Part shown: positions 26,753-35,307 of the stretch, piece by piece | Position numbering within the stretch: position 1 is the stretch's first letter | Layout of the letters: the number at the start of each line of letters is the position of its first letter | From: Caryophanales bacterium | Lineage (GTDB): Bacteria; Bacillota; Bacilli; Bacillales; Amphibacillaceae | DNA: 64,000 nucleotides | Direction: 5' to 3' | NCBI GenBank assembly: GCA_026168805.1 | Contig: JAPFDS010000075.1 | Span: 1-64,000, forward strand | Translations under genes and position numbers: made by a program | Notes under the pieces: generated by a model | The model's input: the letters and a program-made list of their open reading frames with translations, nothing else | Told to the model about the DNA's origin: nothing | Databases searched by the model: none

Positions 26753-28536
26753 TGTTTTGGCGTAGTGTTGTAGGGAAACTAGCGGTAACGATTATGTTGC
26801 TAGTTTCTTTCGTTTTGTTTATCCTAACCATTTTCTTGTTGGAGTTTTTTGAGACGTTCCATGTGCAAGAGGCAGAAAAAGATATGCTTCAACAAGCTAC
26901 AAAAATCACTTCAATGTTTGATGAGCATGATTCGGATGACGTGATCATAGATATAACCGAAACCGTGAAGGATCCGAACAGTCAAATCGTAATTATATTT
27001 GAAGATGGTTCAACTTGGGAGTCCACGACAGATAATAAGAAACTACAAAAATTTGATCGAGACTGGTTTGTAGATGATATAGATGTAAACCAAGTTATTT
27101 CACAAAGAGAAAATTTAAATAAGCAAATGAATGTTGAACCTTATGATGTTGAAGTGATGATGGTCGGAACACCAATTCCTAATTATGCGGGTGCAGTTTA
27201 TATTTACCAATCTTTAGATGTGATTGAACAAACAAAAGCTGAAACAACACGAATTATTTTATTAGCTGCTGGAATAGCGATTGTTTTAACAACGATATTC
27301 GCATTTTTCCTATCGACTCGTATAACTGCCCCGCTTATTCAAATGAGAGAAGCTGCAATTGATTTAACAAGAGGCGAATTTAATACAAAAGTTCCTATCT
27401 TAACGAATGATGAAATTGGTGAATTAGGGATTGCCTTTAATAAAATGGGTAAACAACTTAATTTTCATATCCATGCATTACGTCAAGAAAAAGAGCAGCT
27501 AGCAAGTATCGTCTCATCAATGGCTGATGGTGTTGTTACACTGAATCGCCAAGGCGATATTGTGATGATTAATCCAACAGCTCAGCAATTTATTGAAGAC
27601 TGCCATTATGAACGTTACGGTCAGAATGCACTAAAAGAATTACCAATTCCAGATGAATTAAAATCCATACTGAATCAAATTATTCAAGGGGAAAAAGAAG
27701 TACTACAAGAAGTGAGTTTACAAGGACGGAATTGGGTAATGATTATGACTCCCCTATACGATCAACAAAATGTACGTGGTGCTGTTGCAGTGATTAGGGA
27801 TATGACAGAAGAACGACGGTTAGACAAACTCCGGAAAGATTTTATTGCGAATGTTTCCCATGAATTACGTACACCAATAGCTCTCTTACAAGGCTATAGT
27901 GAAGCAATTATTGACGATATTGCCGAATCAAAAGAAGAGAAAAATGAATTAGCACAAATTATTCATGAAGAAAGCCTACGAATGAGCCGCTTAGTGAATG
28001 AGTTACTCGACATAGCTCGTATGGAGGCTGGTCATATTCAGCTAGATTATGAAGAAGTTGATCTTCATATGTTTGTCAGTAGAATTGTCAATAAATTTCA
28101 AGTTATTGCCAATGATCATGACATTCAGCTGACATATAATCATACGATTGATAAAAACAACGTATTCATCGATGCGGATCGCATTGAACAAGTATTTACC
28201 AATTTAATTGATAATGCTATTCATCACACCGAGGCTGGAGGATATGTAGATATACATGTACAATCTACGGCTACGGATATAATTGTTGAAATAAAAGATA
28301 GTGGAACAGGCATCCCTGAAGAGGATCTTCCATTTGTTTTTGAACGCTTTTATAAAACAGATAAAGCAAGAACAAGAGAAAGTTCGAAAAAAGGAACTGG
28401 CTTAGGGTTACCAATCGCAAAAAATATTATCAATGCACATAAAGGAACCATTTTAGCAAAAAGTAAAAAAGATAGAGGTACTACATTTACATTTACTGTG
28501 CCACAATTAAAAAAAGATGAATCTACAGATGCATAA
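26752..28536 (+). CDS. resE: sensor histidine kinase ResE
   Basis: A 594-residue membrane kinase partner of ResD. Order: N-terminal helix, extracytoplasmic domain (about residues 32-160), second helix near 165-185, HAMP, PAS-like domain (about 245-350), HisKA with the phospho-His in NVSHELRTPIALLQG, and the ATPase with NLIDNAIHHT, DSGTGI and KGTGLGLPIAKNII. One-base overlap with resD. B. subtilis ResE (about 589 aa) has the same plan and senses redox through the PAS domain. Confidence 0.95.
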   Translation: MFWRSVVGKLAVTIMLLVSFVLFILTIFLLEFFETFHVQEAEKDMLQQATKITSMFDEHDSDDVIIDITETVKDPNSQIVIIFEDGSTWESTTDNKKLQKFDRDWFVDDIDVNQVISQRENLNKQMNVEPYDVEVMMVGTPIPNYAGAVYIYQSLDVIEQTKAETTRIILLAAGIAIVLTTIFAFFLSTRITAPLIQMREAAIDLTRGEFNTKVPILTNDEIGELGIAFNKMGKQLNFHIHALRQEKEQLASIVSSMADGVVTLNRQGDIVMINPTAQQFIEDCHYERYGQNALKELPIPDELKSILNQIIQGEKEVLQEVSLQGRNWVMIMTPLYDQQNVRGAVAVIRDMTEERRLDKLRKDFIANVSHELRTPIALLQGYSEAIIDDIAESKEEKNELAQIIHEESLRMSRLVNELLDIARMEAGHIQLDYEEVDLHMFVSRIVNKFQVIANDHDIQLTYNHTIDKNNVFIDADRIEQVFTNLIDNAIHHTEAGGYVDIHVQSTATDIIVEIKDSGTGIPEEDLPFVFERFYKTDKARTRESSKKGTGLGLPIAKNIINAHKGTILAKSKKDRGTTFTFTVPQLKKDESTDA

Positions 28537-28567
28537 AGATTCATATTATACGAAGGAGTGACCGGAC

Positions 28568-29011
28568 ATGTTATGGAATAAATGGACAAAATGGCTCGTA
28601 AGTTTATTATTGGTAGGGAGTTTATTAACTGCTTGCGGTACGAATGAAGAGCCTGAAGACGCAACAAATAATCAAACGCAAAATAGTGAAACAGAAGACT
28701 CAAATGAAGCAGAAGAAGAAACAGAGGAAATTACGATCACGATTTCTAAAAATGAAGGTGAAGAGACCATTGACGAAAAAACTGTCTCCATCGAAGAAGA
28801 TGCTATTTTAATGGATGTAATGGAGGAAAACTTTGATGTTGAAACAGAGTTTGAAGGTGCATTTGTTGCATCCATCGACGGGGTAGGTCCTGAAGAAGAC
28901 GAAGATATTGCTTGGATGTACAGCGTAAACGGTACACCTCCAAATGTAGGTGCTGATGAGTATGAACTTGAGCCTGGTGATGAGGTAGTCTTTGACCTAC
29001 AACCATTTTAA
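28568..29011 (+). CDS. DUF4430-domain lipoprotein
   Basis: A 147-residue predicted lipoprotein. A signal peptide ends in the lipobox LLTAC, followed by a very acidic Glu/Asn/Thr-rich linker (residues about 25-55). A C-terminal DUF4430-like domain follows, recognisable from EGAFVASIDGVG, AWMYSVNGTPPNVGADEY and LEPGDEVVFDLQ. Homologous domains occur in the C-terminal part of transcobalamin-like proteins and beside ECF transporters. Ligand and role are unknown. It starts 31 bp after resE with AAGGAGTG, so it may be the last gene of resDE, before its own terminator. Confidence 0.78.
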   Translation: MLWNKWTKWLVSLLLVGSLLTACGTNEEPEDATNNQTQNSETEDSNEAEEETEEITITISKNEGEETIDEKTVSIEEDAILMDVMEENFDVETEFEGAFVASIDGVGPEEDEDIAWMYSVNGTPPNVGADEYELEPGDEVVFDLQPF

Positions 29012-29052
29012 TAGAACGATGAGAGAAACAGTTATCTATAGCAGATCATTTC

Positions 29053-29087
29053 AAAAATACCAACATTTCATATGTTGGTATTTTTTT
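29053..29087 (+). terminator. terminator after the DUF4430 gene
   Basis: AAATACCAACAT and ATGTTGGTATTT form a perfect 12-bp stem with a 5-nt loop and seven T residues. Confidence 0.88.
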
Positions 29088-29114
29088 ATTGTATTTACAA
29101 TGATATAAAGACAG

Positions 29115-29141
29115 TGTAACATTTTACAGTACATAGACGAC
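29115..29141 (+). promoter_or_regulatory. sigma-X autoregulatory promoter of sigX
   Basis: TGTAAC (29115-29120), a 17-bp spacer and CGAC (29138-29141) exactly fit the B. subtilis sigma-X consensus TGTAAC-N17-CGWC. sigX starts 24 bp downstream, so SigX probably drives its own operon. Confidence 0.78.
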
Positions 29142-29165
29142 TAACTATATGAACGGAGGATCTCA

Positions 29166-29705
29166 ATGGATTACGTGTTTGAAGAACTGTATGAGAAATA
29201 TCATCAAGACTTGTTTCAGTTTGTTTTTTATCTTACAAGAGATCGAACATTAACCGAAGACTTAGTACAAGAAGTATATATTCGGGTGATGCGTTCATAT
29301 AATTCTTTTCGTGGTGAAAGCAGTGAAAAAACATGGTTATTCTCCATTGCACGAAATGTCACCATTGACTACTTTAGGGCACAAAAACGAAAAAATAATC
29401 TAGTGACACAGTTTTTTGATTGGAGTAAAAAAGGAGACTTTATTCCTGACCATAAACCTTTGCCTGAGGAGGTTGCTATAAAGAATGAAGAAAGTCAGGA
29501 GATGTATGCGTATTTAGAAAAATGCACGGTAGATCAAAGAAGTGTACTTATCCTCCGTTTTATCCAATCACTTTCAATTAAAGAAACCGCCGCAATACTC
29601 GGTTTTAGCGAGAGTAAAGTGAAAACGACACAACATAGAGGATTAAAGGTATTAAAAACTCATATAGAATCTGATCATTTGAAAGGAGAGGCATATGATG
29701 AATAA
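29166..29705 (+). CDS. sigX: ECF sigma factor SigX
   Basis: A 179-residue ECF sigma factor close to B. subtilis SigX, which modifies cell-surface charge and envelope-stress resistance. Region 2: DLVQEVYIRVMRSYNSFRGE and KTWLFSIARNVTIDYFR. Region 4: IKETAAILGFSESKVKTTQH. ATG follows GGAGGAT. It overlaps rsiX by 11 bp. Confidence 0.93.
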   Translation: MDYVFEELYEKYHQDLFQFVFYLTRDRTLTEDLVQEVYIRVMRSYNSFRGESSEKTWLFSIARNVTIDYFRAQKRKNNLVTQFFDWSKKGDFIPDHKPLPEEVAIKNEESQEMYAYLEKCTVDQRSVLILRFIQSLSIKETAAILGFSESKVKTTQHRGLKVLKTHIESDHLKGEAYDE

Positions 29706-30855
29706 AATGGATGAAGAATACATTAAAAAACAACTAAAAAATATGCCTAAAGTTAACGATGATAGGACAAAAGAAGAATGGATCGAACGCGTCCAACCAT
29801 ATAAATATAAAAGAGAGAGAACAAGAAAAAAATCACCTAAAATGATACCAATTTTAAGTACAGTCTTACTTATAGGGATGATGGTTCTTATAATACCGAC
29901 GATTATTCAAGAACCTTCATCCGTCCAGGAACAAACTTCCAGCACTCATTATGATGATCATCAGGTAGATCAAAAAGCAAATGTTGACCAACAGTTAAAA
30001 AGTGCTGCAAGGAATGAAGAGGTCACAGAACATAAAGAGGGTGAATATGTAATGTTTGATTTACATGGTGATGAACAAGTTGTTTATGGAGGAATATTTG
30101 ATCAACAGGTGCAATATATCATTCCATTAGCTTTTGTCAGTTCAGAAGATCACTCTCTCTCAGAGTTATATACTGAGTTAGATTCTTATATAGATGAATT
30201 TGATCTTGCTTCCAAAATTCCCTATTTTAAAGATACTGCATTTAGCATAAACATGGATGAAAAGAACGTAACGATGCATGTACCTGATGATTACTCGATT
30301 GGAGAAGGTTCTGCCGTACAAGGTAAATTTGAAGAGATGCTTTCAAGAATTTTCTATCCTTATGAAATTGATCAAGTACTGTTAGAATCATCGAATGGTT
30401 CACCAGTTACATTAGGCAAAAAAGGTGAGCTTGACTCTATTACAGTACATGAACCTGTGAACGAAAATTACAAATTATATGATGACGAGACACATGACCA
30501 AAGGTTTATGGTTCCTATGAATCAAGAAGATAAGACGTTTGCTGAAGCAATAGAAGATCTTAAAAACGATGAGCAAGATTATTCAATCCAAAATACGATT
30601 CCCCAAGACGTAGATGTAACTGTTACATGTGAATCAGAAGAGAGTTGTTCAATTCAATTTCAAGATACAGTAGCGGAGTTGCCTGAACAAGATTTAATTG
30701 TAGCCGTCGAATCTATTTTAATGACAGCAAAAAGTTATGGGTTTGATGAAGTTGCTTTTAAAGGTATTCCAAACGATGCAATTGGAAGCTACAATCTCAG
30801 CGAACCGATAACCGTTCCACTTGCTGTAAATCCAATTTATACAAATGAGGAGTAA
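29695..30855 (+). CDS. rsiX: anti-sigma-X factor RsiX
   Basis: A 386-residue membrane protein expected to hold SigX inactive. A basic cytoplasmic N terminus (about 45 residues) is followed by one membrane helix (KMIPILSTVLLIGMMVLIIP) and a large acidic outer domain. It has the size and topology of B. subtilis RsiX (about 368 aa). ATG 29695 follows AAGGAGAGG; ATG 29698 is an equal alternative. The 11-bp overlap with sigX couples factor and anti-factor. The outer domain is weakly conserved, so the name rests partly on context. Confidence 0.85.
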   Translation: MMNKMDEEYIKKQLKNMPKVNDDRTKEEWIERVQPYKYKRERTRKKSPKMIPILSTVLLIGMMVLIIPTIIQEPSSVQEQTSSTHYDDHQVDQKANVDQQLKSAARNEEVTEHKEGEYVMFDLHGDEQVVYGGIFDQQVQYIIPLAFVSSEDHSLSELYTELDSYIDEFDLASKIPYFKDTAFSINMDEKNVTMHVPDDYSIGEGSAVQGKFEEMLSRIFYPYEIDQVLLESSNGSPVTLGKKGELDSITVHEPVNENYKLYDDETHDQRFMVPMNQEDKTFAEAIEDLKNDEQDYSIQNTIPQDVDVTVTCESEESCSIQFQDTVAELPEQDLIVAVESILMTAKSYGFDEVAFKGIPNDAIGSYNLSEPITVPLAVNPIYTNEE

Positions 30856-30887
30856 GCGATAAAGTCTATCATATGCTTTGTGAATCT

Positions 30888-30920
30888 AAAAAAGTGTTTA
30901 CATGTTGTAAACACTTTTTT
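30888..30920 (+). terminator. terminator after rsiX
   Basis: AAAAAAGTGTTTAC and GTAAACACTTTTTT form a perfect 14-bp stem with a 5-nt loop. The A/T flanks would let it work in both directions. Confidence 0.88.
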
Positions 30921-30987
30921 ATATATAGAAAATGCAAAGTGTGAAGTACTTTGATATACTGAAGAAAATACAAAGTGGGGATATCCT

Positions 30988-32040
30988 TTGTTTACAACAA
31001 TTATCTTAACTTGCAGCAAACAATTAAAAGATGAGCGAACAGATCAAGCTATTTATCATATTTTACAAGGTAAAAAATCGATTCAAACGATCCAGGATAT
31101 TTATTTATATCAACTGGATCATTATTATAAAATTCTACCAACATTGGATCAAAATCTTTATAAACGTACGATTCAAGAGCTCGTGGACCATCAACTGATG
31201 GAGACCTCTCAATCCTATGCAAACTCTTATACCATTTCACATAAAGGAATAGAGACATTACAAAATAGAACACTTCCGCCATTATTGTCTTATGTAAATG
31301 GTAAGAAGTATAGTATGTATACAAATACATTTGAAAAAAGATTATTTTTGTTTATCCAAGTGTTATCCAATAAACAATCTCAACATAACTCTTACGTACC
31401 AATTGTTGATCAGTATGACATTATGAATGATATCAAACAGTTATTTAGAAAGTTTCAAAAGAATAGTCATTCCTTAGCAAACGAACTCTACGATGAATTA
31501 ACAACTATTTTAGAAACGATTGAGAATCAATACGCGGATTTATTTATAAGCCGGTTATCTGGTTTTCAACACTATGGTAAAAGTATTCAACAAATAGCTA
31601 GAGAGATAAAGCAGACAGAAGTTGACACATTGTTGATTATACAATCGATTACACATTATATATTGAAACAGATTGAGCAAAATAAGCAACAATTTCCATT
31701 ATTAGACGCTCTAAAAATGCAAGATCATTTGCTGCAGATTACTGTTTCGGCTAACAAAACAAAAACACTCGTAGAACAAGGCATTCCACTAGAGCAAATA
31801 TCTTCTATGCGCAATCTTAAAATGAACACCATTTATGATCATATTGTTGAAATTGCCTTACATGATGACTCTTTTGCCTTACACAATTTTATTGATGATG
31901 AAACAATGACTACAATATTACGAACTGCTCATGCGTTAGACACATACCAACTGAAGGAATTAAAAGAAGCTCTAGGAAAAGATTATTCATACTTTCAAAT
32001 TCGCTTAGCTTTAGCTAGAGGAGGGGCAGTGAGTGGATGA
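30988..32040 (+). CDS. ypbB: YpbB-like helix-turn-helix protein
   Basis: A 350-residue protein upstream of recQ, as in B. subtilis. The N terminus (ILQGKKSIQTIQDIYLYQLD) resembles YpbB. The C-terminal third looks like a helicase-associated HTH segment (GIPLEQISSMRNLKMNTIYDHIVE). Start is TTG 30988, seven bases after GGGG; no ATG gives a better fit. It overlaps recQ by 8 bp, so it is probably a functional partner. No direct activity is known. Confidence 0.8.
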   Translation: MFTTIILTCSKQLKDERTDQAIYHILQGKKSIQTIQDIYLYQLDHYYKILPTLDQNLYKRTIQELVDHQLMETSQSYANSYTISHKGIETLQNRTLPPLLSYVNGKKYSMYTNTFEKRLFLFIQVLSNKQSQHNSYVPIVDQYDIMNDIKQLFRKFQKNSHSLANELYDELTTILETIENQYADLFISRLSGFQHYGKSIQQIAREIKQTEVDTLLIIQSITHYILKQIEQNKQQFPLLDALKMQDHLLQITVSANKTKTLVEQGIPLEQISSMRNLKMNTIYDHIVEIALHDDSFALHNFIDDETMTTILRTAHALDTYQLKELKEALGKDYSYFQIRLALARGGAVSG

Positions 32041-33559
32041 ACAAATCTTATTAAAGCATTTACATAAGCATTTTTCCTATACCTGTTTTCGAACAGGACA
32101 ATTAGAAATTATCCAATCAGTGTTAGAAAAACAGGATACCTTAGCCATTTTACCTACAGGAACAGGCAAGTCCATATGTTATCAATTGCCGGCGTTGATC
32201 CAGAAAGGAACAACCATTATTGTTTCACCTTTAATCTCTCTCATGCTCGATCAAGTGAAAGAGTTAAAAGCTAAACAAATTAAGAATGTTGTTGCTATCA
32301 CAAGTTTTATGAATCATCACGAAAGAAAAGAAGTATTTTCAAACATATCATCTTATAAAATGATATTTATCTCTCCAGAACTACTTCAACACAGTTTTGT
32401 AATACAAAAGTTAACGGGCCTACCCATTTCGTTATTTGTTATTGACGAAGCGCATTGTATATCGCAATGGGGACATGCCTTCAGACCGGATTATTTACGG
32501 CTAGAACAAGTCATTCAAGCCCTTCAAAATCCTCCAATATTAGCTCTTAGCGCTACGGCACCACCAAATGTCCAAGAAGATATAGAGTCTGCGTTAAAAA
32601 GAAATCATATGAAACGTTTTATATATCCAATGGACCGACCAAATATTGGACTCTTTATTAAAAAACTGCAAGTAGAAAGTGAAAAAAATGAAGCTCTTTT
32701 ACAGATAACTTCTCAATACGACGTACCAACTCTTATCTATTTTTCAAGTAGAAAACAAGCAGAAGAAATAGCGACCTTTTTAGCCGAGACTTTAACTAAT
32801 CGGCGCATCGCTTTTTATCATGGAGAAATGGAACAATCTGACCGAATAACAGTCCAACAGCAATTTATGAATAATCAAATGGATATCATTTGTTGTACAA
32901 GCGCTTTTGGGATGGGCATTAATAAAAGCAATATTCGACTCGTAATCCACTATCATTTTCCGGGACAATTAGAGTCATATATTCAGGAGTTTGGTAGGGC
33001 AGGAAGAGACGGTAAACAAAGTATAAGTGTAGTGTTGCATATGCCCTCCGATGATATTTTACCACGATATTTTGTTGAACAAGAACTTCCTTCGAAGGAA
33101 GTGATCGCTGAAGTAGTACATTATTTACAAACAAGTGAATTGCAATTTTTACAAAAGGAAATAGTAGATGTATTAAGGGAAACATGGACAATCAATGAAG
33201 TACAATGGCGTTTTTTACTTTATCAACTTGAAATTCATGGTATGATTAGAGGAAATAGAATTATACAAATGAAAGATGTTCACCATGTAAGCGACTCAAT
33301 CATTCAATTTCAATCCAATCGATTACATGAGCAGCACAAGAACATAGAAATGTCTCAAAAGTGGCTGGAAGAGGAAGGCTGCTTACGAGATAAACTTTAT
33401 AGCAATTATCAAGACACGTATACGGAAGTAAATAACTTGTGTTGTAGTAATTGCCATCAGGGATTAGCTGATTGGAATTTAGAAGGTGTTTATAAACGGA
33501 ATACAGCGAGTCAGTCATGGAAGAAAAATCTTCAACAATTACTAAAAATAGAGGGTTAA
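32033..33559 (+). CDS. recQ: RecQ-family ATP-dependent DNA helicase (RecS-like)
   Basis: A 508-residue SF2 helicase, 3'-to-5' type, for recombination and fork repair. Motifs in order: I LPTGTGKSICYQLP, II DEAHC, III ALSATAPP, V TSAFGMGINKSNIR and VI QEFGRAGRDG. After the RecQ zinc segment (CCSNCHQ) the protein ends, with no HRDC domain, as in the short B. subtilis RecS (about 496 aa). Start is GTG 32033 after GAGGAGGGG, overlapping ypbB. Confidence 0.92.
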   Translation: MDEQILLKHLHKHFSYTCFRTGQLEIIQSVLEKQDTLAILPTGTGKSICYQLPALIQKGTTIIVSPLISLMLDQVKELKAKQIKNVVAITSFMNHHERKEVFSNISSYKMIFISPELLQHSFVIQKLTGLPISLFVIDEAHCISQWGHAFRPDYLRLEQVIQALQNPPILALSATAPPNVQEDIESALKRNHMKRFIYPMDRPNIGLFIKKLQVESEKNEALLQITSQYDVPTLIYFSSRKQAEEIATFLAETLTNRRIAFYHGEMEQSDRITVQQQFMNNQMDIICCTSAFGMGINKSNIRLVIHYHFPGQLESYIQEFGRAGRDGKQSISVVLHMPSDDILPRYFVEQELPSKEVIAEVVHYLQTSELQFLQKEIVDVLRETWTINEVQWRFLLYQLEIHGMIRGNRIIQMKDVHHVSDSIIQFQSNRLHEQHKNIEMSQKWLEEEGCLRDKLYSNYQDTYTEVNNLCCSNCHQGLADWNLEGVYKRNTASQSWKKNLQQLLKIEG

Positions 33560-33560
33560 C

Positions 33561-34127
33561 ATGAAACAAAGTGAACAGATTAAACGAATGTCACCGAATG
33601 AATTAGTACAAGCATTATTTTTATCTCAACTCATCTTTTTTGCAATTGCTATTATTGTGAGTTTCTTTATTTTTCCTGCCTTTACAGATTGGTTGGAGTT
33701 ATTTCGCTGGGATACAAAAGAAGTTCTCTTGCTAGGTGGGCTATCAGGGATCATTATTGTTATGATTAATATTTTTTTAGAAGAGGTATTGCCACCGCAT
33801 ATGCTTGACGATGGTGGTATAAATGAGAAAATATTTGATCAACAATCAATTGGTACTATTTTTTGGATTACATTATGGATTGCAATCTCAGAGGAGATGC
33901 TTTTTAGAGGCTTACTTCAAACGACATTTGGTTTAGTTCCTGCAAGTATTATATTTGCAGTCGTACATGTACGATACTTAAAAAAGCCTGTTTTACTTAT
34001 AGTTGTCGTTCTGATGAGTTTTTATTTAGGATATACATATTACATAACGAATAATTTACTTGTTCCAATCATGATTCATTTTATCATTGATTTCCTTCTA
34101 GGGCTTTACATACGATATAAAAAGTGA
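33561..34127 (+). CDS. ypbD: CPBP-family intramembrane metalloprotease YpbD
   Basis: A 188-residue polytopic membrane protein of the Abi/CAAX-protease family. The catalytic signature SEEMLFRGLL (EExxxR) is near residue 112, with later histidines in FAVVHVRYL and MIHFIIDF completing the predicted metal site. It starts one base after recQ ends and has the same neighbours as B. subtilis ypbD. Substrate unknown. Confidence 0.87.
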   Translation: MKQSEQIKRMSPNELVQALFLSQLIFFAIAIIVSFFIFPAFTDWLELFRWDTKEVLLLGGLSGIIIVMINIFLEEVLPPHMLDDGGINEKIFDQQSIGTIFWITLWIAISEEMLFRGLLQTTFGLVPASIIFAVVHVRYLKKPVLLIVVVLMSFYLGYTYYITNNLLVPIMIHFIIDFLLGLYIRYKK

Positions 34128-34138
34128 GGTGTTCATTC

Positions 34139-34438
34139 ATGGGGGAAAAGGATTCTACAAACCAGGCGTCGAACTTAGAGAAACTAATTTCAGAGGTTCA
34201 ACAAGGCGAGACGAAAGAATATACAGATAGCGATTTAAGAGTGGATGGCAATCAAGAAATTAAAATGGATGTATTATCTTTACCACCACGGAGTGAAGTC
34301 CATCAAACAAACAAAAGAACACGTTTACGCTTAAGTAAACCTTTAAAACAATTTATATTTGTTCTCTTACTCATTCTTATTATAATTAGTGGAAGTATCT
34401 ACTTTTTTGGAAGTGAACTCATCGATATTTTGCAATAA
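34139..34438 (+). CDS. YpbE-like membrane protein without LysM domain
   Basis: A 99-residue protein: an acidic, Gln/Glu-rich cytoplasmic part, the stretch SLPPRSEVHQTNKR, then one membrane segment (FIFVLLLILIIISGSIYFFG). The order 'LPxRSxVH-basic-TM' and the position between ypbD and mecB match B. subtilis YpbE (about 240 aa), but the extracellular linker and LysM domain are absent. Downstream sequence in all frames shows no LysM remnant. ATG 34139 follows GAGGTG. Homology to YpbE is plausible, not certain. Confidence 0.6.
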   Translation: MGEKDSTNQASNLEKLISEVQQGETKEYTDSDLRVDGNQEIKMDVLSLPPRSEVHQTNKRTRLRLSKPLKQFIFVLLLILIIISGSIYFFGSELIDILQ

Positions 34439-34513
34439 TCCAATCAAACAACAAACGATAGTCAACAATTTACAGTTCTACATATACTATATAATGTAAC
34501 CGATAATAATCAC

Positions 34514-34533
34514 AATTGTATGTACATACAATT
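34514..34533. promoter_or_regulatory. perfect 20-bp palindrome before mecB
   Basis: AATTGTATGTACATACAATT is identical to its reverse complement over all 20 bp. It lies 31 bp upstream of the mecB GTG, just downstream of a candidate -10 (TATAAT in ACTATATAATG). It looks like a dimeric repressor operator; I cannot name the protein. Confidence 0.5.
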
Positions 34534-34564
34534 ATGAGTTCTTTCGGGTTAGGAGGGTGCTTTT

Positions 34565-35143
34565 GTGCGAATTGAAAGAGTATCTCAAAGTGAGTTTACC
34601 ATATTTTTAACATTTGAAGATCTAGTTGAACGAGGTTTTACAAAAGATGACCTGTGGCATGATGCATCAAATGTCCGAACGTTATTCAGCGATATGGTAC
34701 ATGAAGCAAGTACTGAGCTAGGCATTGAATTAGAAGGTTTTTTCTTAGTGCAAGTATATCTCTTGCAAGCCCAGGGAATGCATGTTGTTGTTACAAAGAA
34801 GATCGAAAATACATGGAATGAGGATTTTATCGAAATGAAAGTAACTTTGGATGAAAGCCGGGAGATTATTTTTTCTTTTGATGAATTCGAACATCTTATT
34901 CAATTAACACCGTACTTATATGAGAAGTCTATATATGATGCAAAAGTATACTTCATGGATGGGCGATATTATATGATCGTAACAGACCCGATGATTGTAG
35001 CAGATCAAACGGAAGATATCATTGCAATTATGTCAGAATATGCTTCCCCAAGTATCGTTACATCTCATAGGTTACATGCATATGGTAAAGTAATTTATGA
35101 AAATAATGCGGTTAAACAAATTCATGATGTTTTTCTTAAATGA
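34565..35143 (+). CDS. mecB: MecA-family adaptor protein MecB (YpbH)
   Basis: A 192-residue adaptor that delivers proteins to the ClpC-ClpP protease. The N-terminal domain starts MRIERVSQSEFTIFLTFEDL with RGFTKDDLWHDA; a linker precedes the ClpC-binding C-terminal half. Length and position beside gudB match the B. subtilis paralogue YpbH/MecB rather than MecA (218 aa). GTG 34565 follows AGGAGGG. The 20-bp palindrome upstream suggests specific regulation. Confidence 0.88.
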   Translation: MRIERVSQSEFTIFLTFEDLVERGFTKDDLWHDASNVRTLFSDMVHEASTELGIELEGFFLVQVYLLQAQGMHVVVTKKIENTWNEDFIEMKVTLDESREIIFSFDEFEHLIQLTPYLYEKSIYDAKVYFMDGRYYMIVTDPMIVADQTEDIIAIMSEYASPSIVTSHRLHAYGKVIYENNAVKQIHDVFLK

Positions 35144-35229
35144 GTGAATGTCCAGTTATTATACAAAAATATCCTTTGTTCTAACTGAAGCAATTACCTG
35201 ATATAAACAGCGGATGAAGAACGGTTTTA

Positions 35230-35257
35230 TTGCATAATTCATCTGAACATGTATACT
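35230..35257 (+). promoter_or_regulatory. sigma-A promoter of gudB
   Basis: TTGCAT (35230-35235), 16-bp spacer, TATACT (35252-35257). The gudB start is 50 bp downstream. Confidence 0.55.
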
Positions 35258-35307
35258 AAATTTGGACATAGGTTTACAGATATTAACAACGCATAGGAGG
35301 TAAGTAG

